Positions 37,036-48,550 of a DNA stretch of 64,000 bases are shown piece after piece (position 1 is the stretch's first letter; each line of letters opens with the position of its first letter). A program made the position numbers and the translations under genes. The DNA is from Vicugna pacos (lineage: Eukaryota > Chordata > Mammalia > Artiodactyla > Camelidae), in the NCBI RefSeq assembly GCF_048564905.1, contig NC_132989.1, forward strand, positions 14,527,257 through 14,591,256, written 5' to 3'. The notes below the pieces were generated by a model. That model made no database searches. It saw only the letters and a program-made list of their open reading frames with translations, and was not told where the DNA came from.

Positions 37036-37279
37036 ACTGAGGTGGACAGGGCAGAACTAGATGAACTGTTGCCCGCCTGAGACTGCAGACCATGGAAGCC
37101 CAACCTTGGCAGGCGAGCCAAGCTGTAAGTGCATCCTCAACCAGTGCCCTAGAGATGGTCCCTGCCTCTCCTGGCTCCTTTCTCTGACCTGAGTTCCTGA
37201 AGCAGCCTCTCTCCTAACAAGTCTCCCTATTTTTCTGGCCCCTGCTTATCCCTAAGCCATACTGCAGCTGTGTGACCTA

Positions 37280-37775
37280 AAATTAATTGGATTATGTCAC
37301 TCCTCTGCTCATTTACCCCCACCCCTCTTCAGTCTAAAATCTAATCTTGATTCTCCAGTGTTTTATCTGACTCTTCCATAACCTTCACCCTCTCACTGCC
37401 CAAGCCAAACCTAGTTCCTTTCACTTTTCCAGTTCTTGGTGCCTTCAGTCTTTTGCCCATGCTTCCCCATCCCAGCTTGGCTCCTTCAGTATCTCCTCTC
37501 CCCTATTCCCTCACCACTTTCCGCTCACCTGTTGGAATCTGTTTTTTAGCACTCTCTCAAAGTTATCTTCCTGGATGCCCCTCAAAGTGCTTCTCCACCC
37601 AATTCCCACAGCACCCCTATTCTCCCCGTGGTACCACTGGTCTCCCTCTATTCTAATAGCCTGTTTCCTCACTAATCTTTGGGAGAGACAGAATGTCTTG
37701 TTCAGTGTCTGCCAGCCCAGCACCCAGCCCAGTCTGCACAAGTAGGGGCTCAATAAAGATGTGTTTGATGAATCA
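37280..37775 (+). repeat. L2 LINE 3' end
   Basis: 'cccaagccaaacctagttcc', 'gggagagacagaatgtcttg' and the end 'aggggctcaataaagatgtg' with 'gatgaatca' follow the L2 3' end. Confidence 0.65.
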
Positions 37776-38975
37776 TTAAGAGAAAAGATGAATGGGCTTC
37801 TATCTTCTGTCGTTTGGTCAATTAAATAGTTGAAGGGCTTTTCTAGCTCCTGGATACATTAAAACAAACATGTATTCCTGGGATCCAAGGAAGTAAAGAA
37901 AATCCGCAGGGGTCGTTAAAGAAATGAGAAAAAGGAAATCAAGATGAAATGGAATTAGGGAGCAGAGTTACAGGCAGAGAAAGCCGGAGTGGCCCTCAGG
38001 GCAAATACAGAATCAGTGCCAGGAGGTTAAGCTTAGGCTTCTCAGCCCCAAGGTTAGGGAACTAAACTTGACCTTCATATTGTTCAGATATCAGGCCTAA
38101 TGTCCCAGGTAGGAATGTTCCCTAGGCTCTTTGTAGAAACAAAAGCAAGCCTTGGGAGAAAACCATCTACATTTGAGATCTTGCCTGTTGTTTCTGCTTC
38201 CAGTTAGCTTCATTGACCTAGGTGATGGTGTCATGGCTCTCCGCCCAGGAGAATACTTCCGCGGGCATCCTCAGCCTCTTAATACAGGATCTGGAAAACC
38301 TTTCCCAAAACATGGCCTCAGGGGAGCGTTGTTGACCTTAGATTGTCTAAAGAGAAGATGTGTAAGGGACTTCAAGTAGGTAGAGTTCTATCTTGAAAGA
38401 GGGAGCAGGCAGTCTTGTTGCACGTAGTCCTAAGGTGCCAGTGGGTAGGAGTTGTAGAGAGAGAGATCTAAGCCTTAGGTAAAGAAGAGTTTTCTAAGAG
38501 AGCTGCTAAGGGAATAAAACTGCTTCTGAGAGAGTGATCGCCCCATGATTGGGGGCATACAAGTGTAAGCCAGACCCCCAAAGACTAGTTACATTAGAAG
38601 CTTAGTGTGACAGAGACAGTTGTTCCCCAACGTGCTTCATCTTCTGTTGTAAATAGCAGTCTCAATTTTTAGCTGGATGTTTGGTTGATTAGAATAAAGA
38701 TTACAGTTCCTAAGTATAGACACCATGCTGTATACTATAGCCCTAGGACTTATTTTATACGGTAAATATCTTAAGGGGACATTCCCTTTTCTCTAGATAC
38801 TTGCTTTCAGATCTCTGCTGGAAGGTCTGTCTGACCTTATCAGATAGTCCTTCCTTGATCACAGATCAATTAATGTTTCTGCCCCCTGCCCCACCTCTGG
38901 CCATCATTCTCAAGCTGTGTACCTGCCACATTCATAGCACTTAACCCCACCTGATGTATAGGTCTGTGTCTCCAA
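37776..38975. other. Intergenic DNA, nothing recognised
   Basis: Unique-looking sequence of average composition. I see no exon-like pairs of splice sites with an open frame and no repeat I can name. Confidence 0.4.
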
Positions 38976-38979
38976 GTCC

Positions 38980-39116
38980 AACAGTTGTCAGCCTTCAGCG
39001 TGCATCAGATTCAGGAGATGTGGGATGGAGGCCTGCCTGCAGATTTGTATTTCTAACCAGTTCCCATGTAGGGCTGGTGCTGGTAGCCTGGAGACCACAC
39101 TTGGAGAACCACTGGA
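38980..39116 (+). repeat. MER5A-type hAT DNA transposon relic
   Basis: 'gcgtgcatcagattcaggag', 'atttgtatttctaaccagtt' and 'ggagaccacacttggagaac' with final 'cactgg' match the MER5A consensus from near one end to the other. Confidence 0.8.
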
Positions 39117-39204
39117 CTTGTCTGTTTAGGTCACTGCTGTGTCCTGACACCAGGAACAGTGTGTTAAGTCGTGTTGCTGTAAATAATTGTTGACTAAAAT
39201 TGCA

Positions 39205-39390
39205 GGCATTACCTCGTTCCGTTGCTTTAAAATAAGTGCTGTTATTATCCACATGTTACATATGGGGAAACTGAGGGCCAGAGAAGTTAAGTGACTTGTC
39301 CAGGGGCACAGAACTAGAAAGGGGCAGAGCAGAGATTCAAACCTGCACTTGTCTGTAACCAGCCACACTTCGTGCCCTCCTCAGTCACTA
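39205..39390 (-). repeat. MIR SINE, reverse
   Basis: 'gttattatccacatgttaca', 'tggggaaactgagggccaga', 'aagttaagtgacttgtccag' and 'gagattcaaacctgcac' are reverse MIR blocks in order. Confidence 0.85.
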
Positions 39391-39834
39391 TGCTGCCTTC
39401 CCCCTGGCAGGCTGGGGCTCATCGCAATCGGGTTGAGTAGAAAGAGGAAGACCCTCCCTGTCTGCGTCTCTGCTGAGGCTTAGGAAGTAGATGGCAGCAG
39501 AGTGCTGCTCCTGAAGGGAGTCCCCTGGCTCTGGAGCTCGTAGCAGTCATACATAGGTGGCCATCAGGTGGCAACATACTGACAGGAAGCCACAAGCTGG
39601 GGGTGGGGGGTCTGGGTTCTGCCACCATTAACTTCTGTGACCCTAGATATAGCCCATTTCTTACGGGCCTCAGTTACCCCATCTTCACAGATAGGAGATT
39701 GGATTTCTGTAATGTCTCGGGAGCCCTGACAGCTCAAGTACATTCTAGGAGACGGGTGCGGTGACTGAAAAATCACATGCCCCCAAACCAAATACACCAT
39801 TTCTCTTTCCCTCACTGGGGGGAAAATTTTTCTT

Positions 39835-39965
39835 TTTGTACTAAGTTTTTGAAATCTAATGTGTATTTTACAGTTACAGCACATCTCAAATCAGCCTAGC
39901 CACATTTTAAGGCTTCAGGTGCCACATGTGGCCAGTGGCTGCCTTGTTAGACAGCATGGCACTAG
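39835..39965 (+). repeat. Right end of the hAT-type relic seen at 11935-12245
   Basis: 'gtgtattttacagttacagc', 'gccacatgtggccagtggct' and 'gttagacagcatgg' match the end of the copy at 11935-12245. Confidence 0.6.
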
Positions 39966-40195
39966 AATATTAATGGCAAACATTTATTGAGGTAGGCACT
40001 AGTTTTATACACATTATCTTAGTCAGTCCTGGTAGCACCTTATGAAATAGGCAAGATTGTTATTAGTCTAATTTTACAGATAAAGAAACTGAGATTCAGG
40101 GAGGCTTCTTGGACCAGATCACATAGCAAGTAAGCAGAAGAGTCTGGGTTTCAGCTTGGCTCTGTCTGGCTCTAGAGTCTGGGCTCTTCATCTTG
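39966..40195 (-). repeat. MIR SINE, reverse
   Basis: 'aacatttattgaggtaggca', 'attttacagataaagaaact' and 'tcacatagcaagtaagcaga' are reverse MIR blocks. Confidence 0.8.
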
Positions 40196-40619
40196 ACATA
40201 ATCCTTCCCGGATGGTAGATGCTTAGGATATGCATTCAGTGAGGCCCACTGACAGAGAATCCAAATCCAGGAAATGCAAAAGCCTGGAAACAAACAAGCA
40301 GGCCTGTGAGGGCAGGAGGCGAGAGGCATCGAAGCTACCGTTGTCCCACCCCCGAGCTACATGTTTGGCAACACTGAGGTGCCTGGCAAACAACCAGGGG
40401 GAAGTCATGATCTTAGGAAAATCATGTTAGTGTTATGAACAAACTGAGCTTGCAAAAAAAAGGAAATCTGGCATCAGGGAAAAATGCAAATTGAGAAATG
40501 CAGAACAAAAGGAATGACCTGCAAGGAGTGCAAAAGAGGGTGGAATTCCCTGGGGCAGGGCTAGGCCCAAAGGGTGGAGGTTATAGAGAGCAAGTTGTAG
40601 CTCTACCTCCAGAAAAATT

Positions 40620-40840
40620 ACAGTGATGATAGTGTCAGTAGCTAAATCTTAATCAAGCACTTACCAAGCAACTTAAGGCAGGATCTTATTTAGTCCTGAT
40701 AATGATACTAGGAAGTAGATACTACTATTAATACCATTTTACAGCTGAGGAAACTGAGGCATAGGATGCTAGTAGGAAGCAGAGTTGAGATTCAACCAAC
40801 TGAAGTCCACACTCTGGATTGCCACACTATTCTACTGCCT
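40620..40840 (-). repeat. MIR SINE, reverse
   Basis: 'taataccattttacagctga' and 'ggaaactgaggcataggatg' with a diverged 5' head. Confidence 0.75.
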
Positions 40841-41104
40841 AGAACAGTTGCTCATGGAGGTAGTGAGCTCTGTCTCTGGAGGCATCTAAGCAGATGCCCA
40901 GGGATGTGAGGAAATGCTCAAAAAGGATCATTCCTGAGTAGGACAGAACTAGTGAACTGATACTAAGCTGGTCTGGAGAGTAATGGAGGTAGTAATTGCC
41001 ACATGAAGCAAAGATTGGGAAGGAATCCATCCCCTTGGAAATAGGGGCTACAGGAGGCATGGCCTTCACTAAGACTGGTCACAGTGAGTGAGGGGTCTGT
41101 TGGG

Positions 41105-41290
41105 GGCAGTAAGGCATGGTAATTAAGAGAATGGCCTCTGCAGATAGCTAGGACCTGGGTTCAAATCCTGGGTTTGCCACTTGTTGGCACTTAGCTAGTA
41201 TTTGTACATCTCTTTTAATCTCCCTGAGACTCACGGGGCCATTGTGACAATACAATGAGAAAACACTTGAAATAATTTACACTCAATCAA
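41105..41290 (+). repeat. MIR SINE
   Basis: 'ggtaattaagagaatggcct', 'gacctgggttcaaatcctgg' and 'gtttgccacttgttggcact' follow the MIR tRNA-like head and core. Confidence 0.85.
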
Positions 41291-41724
41291 AGAGCTGAGA
41301 CAGAGCTCCACCAAATCGAAAAAGTCAGGAGCCAAGGCCTTGATATAATTCAGGAAGTCTTACTTTTTGCTCAAATACTTTGGATAGACAGGGCTGTTGG
41401 TGGCAGCATTTGGGAAATAAGCTGCCAGGCTGAGTAGGGAAGTCGGAGAGCTGGGGAGCAGGAAAAGAAGTGGCAGGGAGCAGGTTTGGCTGCCTTAGAG
41501 GAGAGGCAGTCTAGAACCACTCCTGCCTGGAGAGGAGGCTGGGCAGCAGAGCCCCTCAGCTGTAGAGGAGCAGCCCTGTGGAAGCACCAGGGACTCGCTG
41601 TCCAGAACCCCTCCTCCTCAGCATTATCAGTCCCTCCCTCCTGAGTATTTCCCACCTGGACAAACATACTGGAACACCATGACCTGCATCCTCCAGGGGC
41701 TGCCCCCACCTCTCTGCTCTCCCT

Positions 41725-42645
41725 TCCATGCTGGCTTCACTTCTTCCCTCCTGGTCACCTCAGAACCCAATTCTCAGTCTTGCTTTTGTCAAGATCTCTC
41801 ATGACCTCCACGTGGCCAGGTCCAGCGGGCATTTCTCAGTGGTTGTCTTCCTTGTCCTCTCATTAGTATTTGACACAACTGACGCTCCTTCATTCCGTTA
41901 TTGGGATCTGTGATCACACCCTCTCCCCATTTTCCTTCTGCTCCCTGACTACTCTGTACTGCTCAGCATTGCTCCGCATTGCATCTCTATAGATTGAGGG
42001 TCCCCAGAGCTGAGTTCTGGTTCCATGGTTTAAAATATTGTCTGCAGGTTAACAATTTACAAATGTATATGTTCACTCTTTTTTTAAGTTTCAGTCTGGT
42101 ATCTTCAACCATCTACTTGATGTCTACATGTAGGTGTAGGTGTCACACAGCATACAGCCGGGATCAAAACTCTGGGGTCTACCTGTCCTGGAATGCGTTC
42201 TCCCAAATTCCCCATCTCAGTGAATGCCACCATCCATTGTATAGCTCTAAACCTGGCACCATCTCTCACCTCACTCCCACAGCAAGTCCTGACGTTTCTA
42301 CCTTCAAAACAGCTGTTGAACCCATCCACTTCTCCCTGTCTTCACCACCACCTGAAGTCACCACCGTCTCTCACCTAAACTACTTTGCTTCTAACTGATC
42401 TCCAGGTTCCCACTCCTGCCCCCTGTAAATCTCTATGCCACACATCATTTTAAAACATAAACCAGCCCCAGCCCCTCCCTGCCTGACACCTTCCACCAGC
42501 TTCCCACTGTCCTTGGAATAATACCTAAGCTGCATCAAGCCTGCACCATCCTGTTCTGGCCTGTCCCTGCAGCAGCATCTGAAACCACTCTCCCCCTCAC
42601 TCACTAGGCTCAGACGCACTGTACTTCTTTCTGTTCCTCAAATGT
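41725..42645 (+). repeat. L2 LINE relic with part of the reverse-transcriptase region
   Basis: A plus-strand frame at 41728-41910 reads VKISHDLHVARSSGHFSVVV and FLVLSLVFDTTDAPS, which aligns with the L2 reverse-transcriptase block around the 'AFDTVDH' motif. Later text ('tttgcttctaactgatctcc', 'caccagcttcccactgtcct') is L2 3' sequence. Broken and ancient. Confidence 0.7.
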
Positions 42646-45185
42646 GCCAAGGACTTCTTGTTTCTGTGAATGACATCATCTTCTCCGTCATCCAAGCAGG
42701 AAAACTTAGCAGCATCCTGGTCTCACCCTTCTGTCCATATCTAGTCAGGCCTGAGTCCTGACCTCTGTGACAAGTGAGACCTCTTAGTCTATTAGAAGAG
42801 AAGGAGGGAGCTGTCTTCCAACCCATCCTCCTAGCTGGAATTATCTTCAGCCTCCTGTGGGTGAGGACCGGATGACCTTTTAGGTCATCTTCAGCTTTGG
42901 CCTAAAGCTTCTTCACAAGGAAAAGGCTTTAGACTGCCATTTTGTTATCACAATCAGCTTAGAATCAACTGACTTTGATGCATTTGTTTTTATTTAAATG
43001 TAATTTTAATTTGTATCAAAGTTATAAATTCACGTATCTAGAGAACCAAATCCTTCTAAAAGGCTGGCTGTGAAAACCAACAGTTCTTCACCTTCCTTTT
43101 CATGCCACTTTATAACACTTTTCGCTGATTCTTTTGGTATTTACCTCCGTATCTCTGAATGACTTCTGGTACTGTTACTGTTTGATTCTTCAGTTTTAAA
43201 CATCTGGTTGGCTTTTCACTGTGGAAGACAAAGATTTAGCCCTCTTTCTTCCTCTGTCTCCCTAGGTGACTCCTCCTGTCCTCGCATCCTCTCCAATGCC
43301 TCTATTTTTAGTTAGATCGGTATTCACACTTTACCATATTAAGACAATGTAAATGCCATTCATAGCTGAGCTGCATAGTATATAGTATGATGACTAGTCA
43401 TCTCCTTTGTTTTCCCAAGAGTTAATAGTTGTCTTGGTTTCTCATTTGCTTAATTTTCTATGAATTTATCAGAATTCAACCTCATACTGTCTAAAAATGA
43501 TCTAAATTGCCTCTCAGTGTGTTCAGACATGTCAGATATCTATCAGTTTTGTCTTGTTGAGGAAATGTCTTTCAGAGCCTTTGGGCCTGATCCAGTGTGG
43601 ATCTGCTATACTTAACTCCCAGGACTTCACCGTACTGTCATCCCAGGGATCCCCGTTCTCTCTCGTGAGTTAAAGTTTAGTATCCCATGACCCAAGTCTT
43701 TCTTTATTTTTAGTGAACACTTTTGTTTTGGTGTTCCTTGAAGCTTTCTGAGGAAGGAAAAATTTTTGAGATACTGAATGTCTGAAAATATCTTAATGAT
43801 GCCCTCATACCTATTTGATAATTTGGCTCAGTAAACATTTTAGGGTATAAATCATTTTCCCATAGAAATTTGAAGGCATTGACCCAATATCTTCTGGTTT
43901 CAAAGGTTGCTGCTAAGAAGTCCAAAGTCATTCTGGTTCCTGGGACTTTCTATCTGTCCTGTTTTTTCCTTTCTGTGGAATCTTCTCTGTCTTTATTTTT
44001 CTGAAACTTCATTTGATATGCCTTGGCATGAAATTATTCTCGTACCTTGTCCTTGGTATTCACTGGGCCTTTTCAGTTTGGAAATTTATGTCTTCAATTT
44101 CTGGAAATAGAACTGGATTATTTCACTGACATCTTCCCCTGTATTTTCTCTCTTCCCTATTTCTAGAACTCTGATATTTGGCTTTTGGACCTCCTGGACT
44201 GGTCTTTAATTCTCTTACTTTTTCTATTTTTTTCTTTTTATCTTTTGGTTTACCTTCTAGGAGATTAAAAAAAATTATCTTTTATCTACTTATTATTTAA
44301 TATCTGCCTTTGTAGTTTTAATCTTTAAGAGATGTGGGGTTTTTGTTCTAATAGTACTTCTATCTTTATAGCTTTCTATTCTTGTTTCATGGGTACAATA
44401 TCATCCTTTATCTCCCTAAGGCTGTTTATTAATGACTGTTTGTTTCCCCCATGGTGCTTTTTTGGAGTTTGGTTATTTGTTTTGTTTACTCTCTTTTATA
44501 TTAGAGGTTTTCTTCAGATGTCCCATGAGCCTTGATTGTCTAAAAAATCATGTGGAACCTGTGACCAGTAAGTAGGGCTTATTCACTGAGGGCTTCCCTG
44601 TAGGGTTATCTGGCTGTGTTGTTTCATTGATGAGAATCTTTACATCATTCCTTGTGGGATGGTCATGCTCTCTGGAGAAGGATCCTTTAATTTATTGCCT
44701 GGAGAGAGAAGGCCTGGCTTCTAGCATTCTGGGAAGTGGGTGGGGGAGAGGGCTGGGACTCATAGCTTCCAAACTGGGCCCATCCCCTGCCCTGGGCCTA
44801 GGGATAGACTTCAAATCTTAGGAAGGGAGAGGACATGGATATCCAACTGCTTCTTAAACAAATTTCCAACCAATCCTCTCTTTAGCCCCACCTGTACTCC
44901 CACCCAGGGGCCTCCTACCCCAATGCCTGAGCCTGTTCAGTATAAGTAGGTGGCTCCTCAGCTTTTCTAGCTGCAGGTTTAGGATTAAGCTTTCTGGGGT
45001 CTGTTAGGGACTACCTCTAATCCACCTGCCTTCCAGCTTCCAAAATCCTGCTGCTTTGTATTCTGTTTTCTTTGTAAATTTTATATTTACACTTTAAAAA
45101 AAAGAAAAAGACAATTTGTTATTTTAGTGACAGAAGCCCAGTGAAAGAGGAAGCAAAGGTATATGTGTTCTAGCCATCATTAACA
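42646..45185. other. AT-rich intergenic DNA, unclassified old repeats
   Basis: Bases 43700-45110 read as a very old interspersed element ('tccctatttctagaactctg', 'ggacctcctggactggtctt') whose wording I know from other mammals but cannot assign to a family. No host exon is visible. Confidence 0.35.
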
Positions 45186-46098
45186 AGTAATCTTTTTTTA
45201 AGTTGAGCTATAAATTCACATACTATAATATTCAAGCTTTTAAAATCATACAGTTCAGTAGTTTTCCATGTATCCGCAGAGTTGTGCAATCTTCATCACT
45301 GTCTAATTCCAGAATATTTTCATCATCCTGAAAGGAAACCCCACACCCGTTACAATCATTCCCTGTCCCCATTCCCCCCAGCCCCTGGCAACTGCTAATC
45401 TACATTCTGTTTCTATGGTTTGCCTAGCCTCAACATTTCACGTAAATGGAATTTATGTGAATATGCGGCCTTTTGTGTCCGGCTTATTTCACTTAGCATA
45501 ATGTTTTCAAAGTTCATCCATTTTGTGGCATGAACCAGTACTTAATTCCTTTTTCAAAAAATTAGTTTTATTGTAATATTAATCCTTTTTTGAATTAAAT
45601 AAATAATACTTATTTAATAATAATATTCCATTGTATGGATATACCATATTTTGTTTACTCACTCATTATTTGATGTGTATTTGAGTTGCTTTCACTTTGG
45701 GGCTATGATGGATGATGGTGCTGTGTGCATCTGTGTACAAGTTCTTGTATGGGTATATGTTTTCATTTCTCTTGAGTCGATATCCAGGAGTGGAGTTATT
45801 AGGTCATATGTAACTCTGTATTTAACTTTTTGAGAAATTACCAAATTGTTTTCCAAAGTAACTGTACCATTTTACTTCCCACTAGCAATATGTAAGAGTT
45901 CCAATTACTCCACATCCTTATCACCACTTGTTATTATCTTTTTGATTATAGCCATCATAGTGGGTGTGAAGTGATACCTCATTGTGGCCTGGATTTGCAT
46001 TTCCCTAATGACTAATAATGTGGAGCATCTTTTCATGTGCTTATTGACCATCTGTATATCTTCTTTGAAAAAGGTCTACTCAGATCCTTTTCCCATTT

Positions 46099-46117
46099 GA
46101 GACTGGGTTGTCTTTTT
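46099..46117 (+). repeat. Left target-site duplication of SINE
   Basis: GAGACTGGGTTGTCTTTTT here is repeated perfectly at 46249-46267. Confidence 0.95.
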
Positions 46118-46248
46118 TGGGGGGAGGGAGGAATTAGTTTTATTTATTTATTTGTTTGTTTATTCACTTAATGGAGGTACTGGGGATTGAACCCAGGACC
46201 TCATGCATACTAAACACACACTCTACCACTGAGCTATATCCTACCCCC
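46118..46248 (-). mobile_element. Camelid tRNA-derived SINE, minus strand
   Basis: Its tail reads as a (TTTA)n run on the plus strand at the left; the tRNA head lies at the right. The reverse complement shows 'tatagctcagtggtagagtg', 'cctgggttcaatccccagta' and 'cctccatt'. It is bounded by a perfect 19-base target duplication inside an older L1. Confidence 0.95.
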
Positions 46249-46267
46249 GAGACTGGGTTGTCTTTTT
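46249..46267 (+). repeat. Right target-site duplication of SINE
   Basis: Perfect copy of 46099-46117. Confidence 0.95.
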
Positions 46268-46454
46268 ATTGTTGAGTTATAATAGCTCTTTATGTATTCT
46301 GGAATTAGACCCTTATCAGATATGTAATTTGTAAATATTTTCTCCTATTTTGTGGGCTGACTTTTCACTCTCTTGATAGTGTCCTTTGAAGCATAACTTA
46401 CCTATTTTTCTTTGTTGCTTATGTTTTAAGAAATCTTTTTTAAAAGTCCCATTT

Positions 46455-47110
46455 TTTAAACAGTCCTATTGAGGTATAACTGACATATAATAAACTTTAC
46501 GTATTTAAATTGTACAATTTTGTAAGCTTTGACACACACATCTGTCATGAAAACAGCCCCACATCAAGATAACGAGCATAACTATAACATCCAAAGTTTC
46601 TTTGTGCCCCTCTGTCGTCCCTTTCTCTTGTCCCATCTTGTACCACACTCCCTCAATCCTCAGGCAGCTCTCACTTGCCTTCTGTCACTGCAAGTTAGTT
46701 TGCATTTCCCAGAATTTTATCTAAATGAAATTGTACAATATATACTCTTTTGTTCTGGCTTCTTCTTTGTGTGTGTGTGTGTGTGGGGGGAAGGTAATTA
46801 GGTTTATTTATCTATTTATAATTCTTTAATGGAGGTTCTAGGGATTGAACCCAGGATTTTGTGCATGCTAAGCATACACCACCACTGAACTATACTCTCC
46901 CCCTGAATTCTGGCTTCTTTTATACAGCATAATTATTTGAGATTCATCCAGGTTGTGGGTTCACTCCTTTCTGTTGCTGAGTAGTATTCCATTTTTGTTT
47001 ATCCACTCACCTGTTGATGGACATTTAAATTGTTTCAAGTTTTCGGCTATCACAGACAACAGTGCTATGAACATTTCAGCCCAAGTTTGTGCGGCTGTAT
47101 GACTTCATTT
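46455..47110 (-). mobile_element. Old L1 LINE 3' fragment, minus strand, hosting a second SINE
   Basis: Antisense L1 3' text: 'cctattgaggtataactgac', 'atataataaactttacgtat', 'acatcaagataacgagcata', and later 'ttgatggacatttaaattgt'. The SINE at 46765-46907 interrupts it. Confidence 0.75.
46765..46907 (-). mobile_element. Camelid tRNA-derived SINE, minus strand, with (GT)n tail
   Basis: Same family as 46118-46248: the plus strand shows 'aatggaggttctagggattg', 'aacccaggattttgtgcatg' and 'ccaccactgaactatactct'. A (GT)n run at 46769-46784 lies in the tail region. Flanks carry TTCTGGCTTCTT at 46753-46764 and 46908-46919 as the target duplication. Confidence 0.9.
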
Positions 47111-47149
47111 GTCTTGATTATTCAGAAAATATCTTACTAGTAAATATTT

Positions 47150-47660
47150 GAATAATAACAGTTTCATTTCTTGAGCATCTCCTGTGGTACCAGGATCTGT
47201 GCCAAATGCTTATTTAACATAACAACTATGCAAGTTTAGTACAACTGTCCTTACTTTACAAAGGGAAAAACCAGTTTAGAAATGCTGAGAAACAGGCTCA
47301 GGTCTTAGACCTGGGATGTTTCTGACTTGGGACTTGGAATTCAGGTCTAGCTGCATGAAAGCTCTTCTCCTTCCCCACAGAACACATATACTATCTCCCT
47401 TGACTTCTGAAATCTAAGACTCATTGAATCTTAGAGCCACAGAGTACTTAAACTTAAAACACAATTATCAATGACAATTTTAAAACACACAAAAGACATA
47501 AAGACTAATAAAAACAAGTATGGTCTATAAGCCACAGATAGTGAGAAGTGAAACATGCCAACACAGTTAAATCGCCCCTGGGTACCCTTTCCCAGTCCCT
47601 CCTCCTTCCCTCCCCATAGAGACCCCCACTCTCATGAATGTGAGCGACACAATTTGAGCA
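47150..47660. other. Intergenic DNA with a reverse MIR
   Basis: Reverse MIR-like sequence at about 47155-47350 ('ttcttgagcatctcctgtgg'). The rest is unremarkable. Confidence 0.5.
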
Positions 47661-47664
47661 TCAG

Positions 47665-47890
47665 GAGGCAGAAAGGTAGAGAGGTTAACATCAAGAGCCC
47701 AATTCCTGCAACATGTGATCCTGGGCAAGCACACAACCTCTCAAAGCCTCAGTGTCCCTGTCTGTAAATGGAGATAATAAAACAGTCCTCAAAGGGTCAC
47801 TGTAAAGATGAAATGAAACAAAGCATGTAAAATGATTAGTACAATGCCTGGTACAAGGGAGGGCTTGGTAAGTGGTGGCAAATAATAGTA
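47665..47890 (+). repeat. MIR SINE
   Basis: 'gagaggttaacatcaagagc', 'cctctcaaagcctcagtgtc', 'ctgtaaatggagataataaa' and 'caatgcctggtacaaggg' follow MIR from head to 3' end. Confidence 0.85.
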
Positions 47891-48039
47891 CCAGAGCCTT
47901 AGAAGCATGGACTTAGGTTCAAAAAATGCTTGAGTTAGAAGAGAGGAGAGGGAACACTGAATGCAATTTTCCTCCCCCATTTTTTAGATGACATAACTGA
48001 GGCCAGAGAGGAGAGGAATTTGTCTAAGTTCACAAAGAA

Positions 48040-48142
48040 GTGATACGTATGTTCTATATAACTGAAGAATTGTGCTGTACACCAGCAATTGACACAACAT
48101 TGTAAACCAACTATACTTCAATAAAAATAATAATAAAAAAAA
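48040..48142 (+). mobile_element. Short L1 LINE 3' end with A-rich tail
   Basis: 'gaattgtgctgtacaccagc', 'attgacacaacattgtaaac' and 'caactatacttcaataaaaa' match the ends of the L1s at 18700-18840. It stops about 130 bases before the CD74 SXY module. Confidence 0.85.
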
Positions 48143-48275
48143 GGAGCAGCCCCTTTCTGTGCCCACTCATCTATGGGTGAGAGGAGAGACAAACAAAGCA
48201 TTTTCAGCATTTTTTGCTTCAAAGTGATTTCCTGTCTAGGGATTGAACGTTTGCCTGTTTCTTGGAACATCCAAA

Positions 48276-48337
48276 GAGCCTTATGAACCCAAAGGTCTGC
48301 CCAGAAACAAGTGATGAGGGCCCTGGGCAGCCAATGG
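48276..48337 (+). promoter_or_regulatory. CD74: CD74 SXY module (S, X/X2 and Y boxes)
   Basis: S-like GAGCCTTATGAAC at 48276-48288, X-like CCCAGAAACAAGTG at 48300-48313 (10 of 14 with the HLA-DRA X box) running into an X2-like TGATGAG, and a Y box CAGCCAATGG at 48328-48337. The S-to-X start distance is 24, against 23 in HLA-DRA. It lies about 200-260 bases before the start of transcription, where the human invariant-chain SXY is known. It should bind RFX, CREB, NF-Y and CIITA and explain co-expression with class II genes. Confidence 0.65.
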
Positions 48338-48364
48338 AAGCATGCTGGCCTTTCCACCTGCCTG

Positions 48365-48374
48365 GGGAGTTCCC
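48365..48374 (+). promoter_or_regulatory. CD74: CD74 promoter upstream NF-kB site
   Basis: GGGAGTTCCC fits the Rel consensus and is nearly palindromic. It lies 52 bases before the second site, matching the spacing of the two kB sites known in the human promoter. Confidence 0.65.
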
Positions 48375-48416
48375 CCTCCCTATCCTGCCCCATAAAGGCA
48401 GCTTTGCCCGAGTTGG

Positions 48417-48426
48417 GGGTATTTCC
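48417..48426 (+). promoter_or_regulatory. CD74: CD74 promoter proximal NF-kB-like site
   Basis: GGGTATTTCC is one base off the GGGRNTTTCC consensus and sits at the expected proximal position. Confidence 0.5.
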
Positions 48427-48437
48427 AGCTTTGTGGC

Positions 48438-48447
48438 TTTCACTTCC
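48438..48447 (-). promoter_or_regulatory. CD74: Candidate ETS-IRF composite element in the CD74 promoter
   Basis: On the minus strand this reads GGAAGTGAAA, an exact match to the GGAANNGAAA composite bound by PU.1 or SPIB with IRF4 or IRF8. That fits B-cell and myeloid expression of CD74. A GC box (TGGGCGGAG, 48460-48468) follows. Confidence 0.5.
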
Positions 48448-48550
48448 ACTTCTACCAGGTGGGCGGAGTGGCCTCCTGTGGACAAATCAGAATCCTCCTC
48501 AGCCTCAACTTCAAGAAGTGAGCCAGCGACTCAGGGTCCCAGACACACAG

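Larger units (their letters stand above)
45190..46440 (-). mobile_element. Old L1 LINE, minus strand, hosting a camelid SINE
   Basis: Read on the plus strand it is antisense L1 3' UTR and ORF2: 'aattccagaatattttcatc', 'tggcttatttcacttagc'-like text, 'cattgtatggatataccata', 'tctttttgattatagccatc' and 'gatagtgtcctttgaagcat'. It is an older mammalian L1 type. The SINE at 46118-46248 interrupts it with a 19-base target duplication. Confidence 0.8.

Noticed and set aside
48481-48490. Second Y box or CCAAT at GACAAATCAG near the CD74 start
   Set aside because: It reads CAAAT, not CCAAT, and the better Y box at 48328-48337 has the right distance to the X box.
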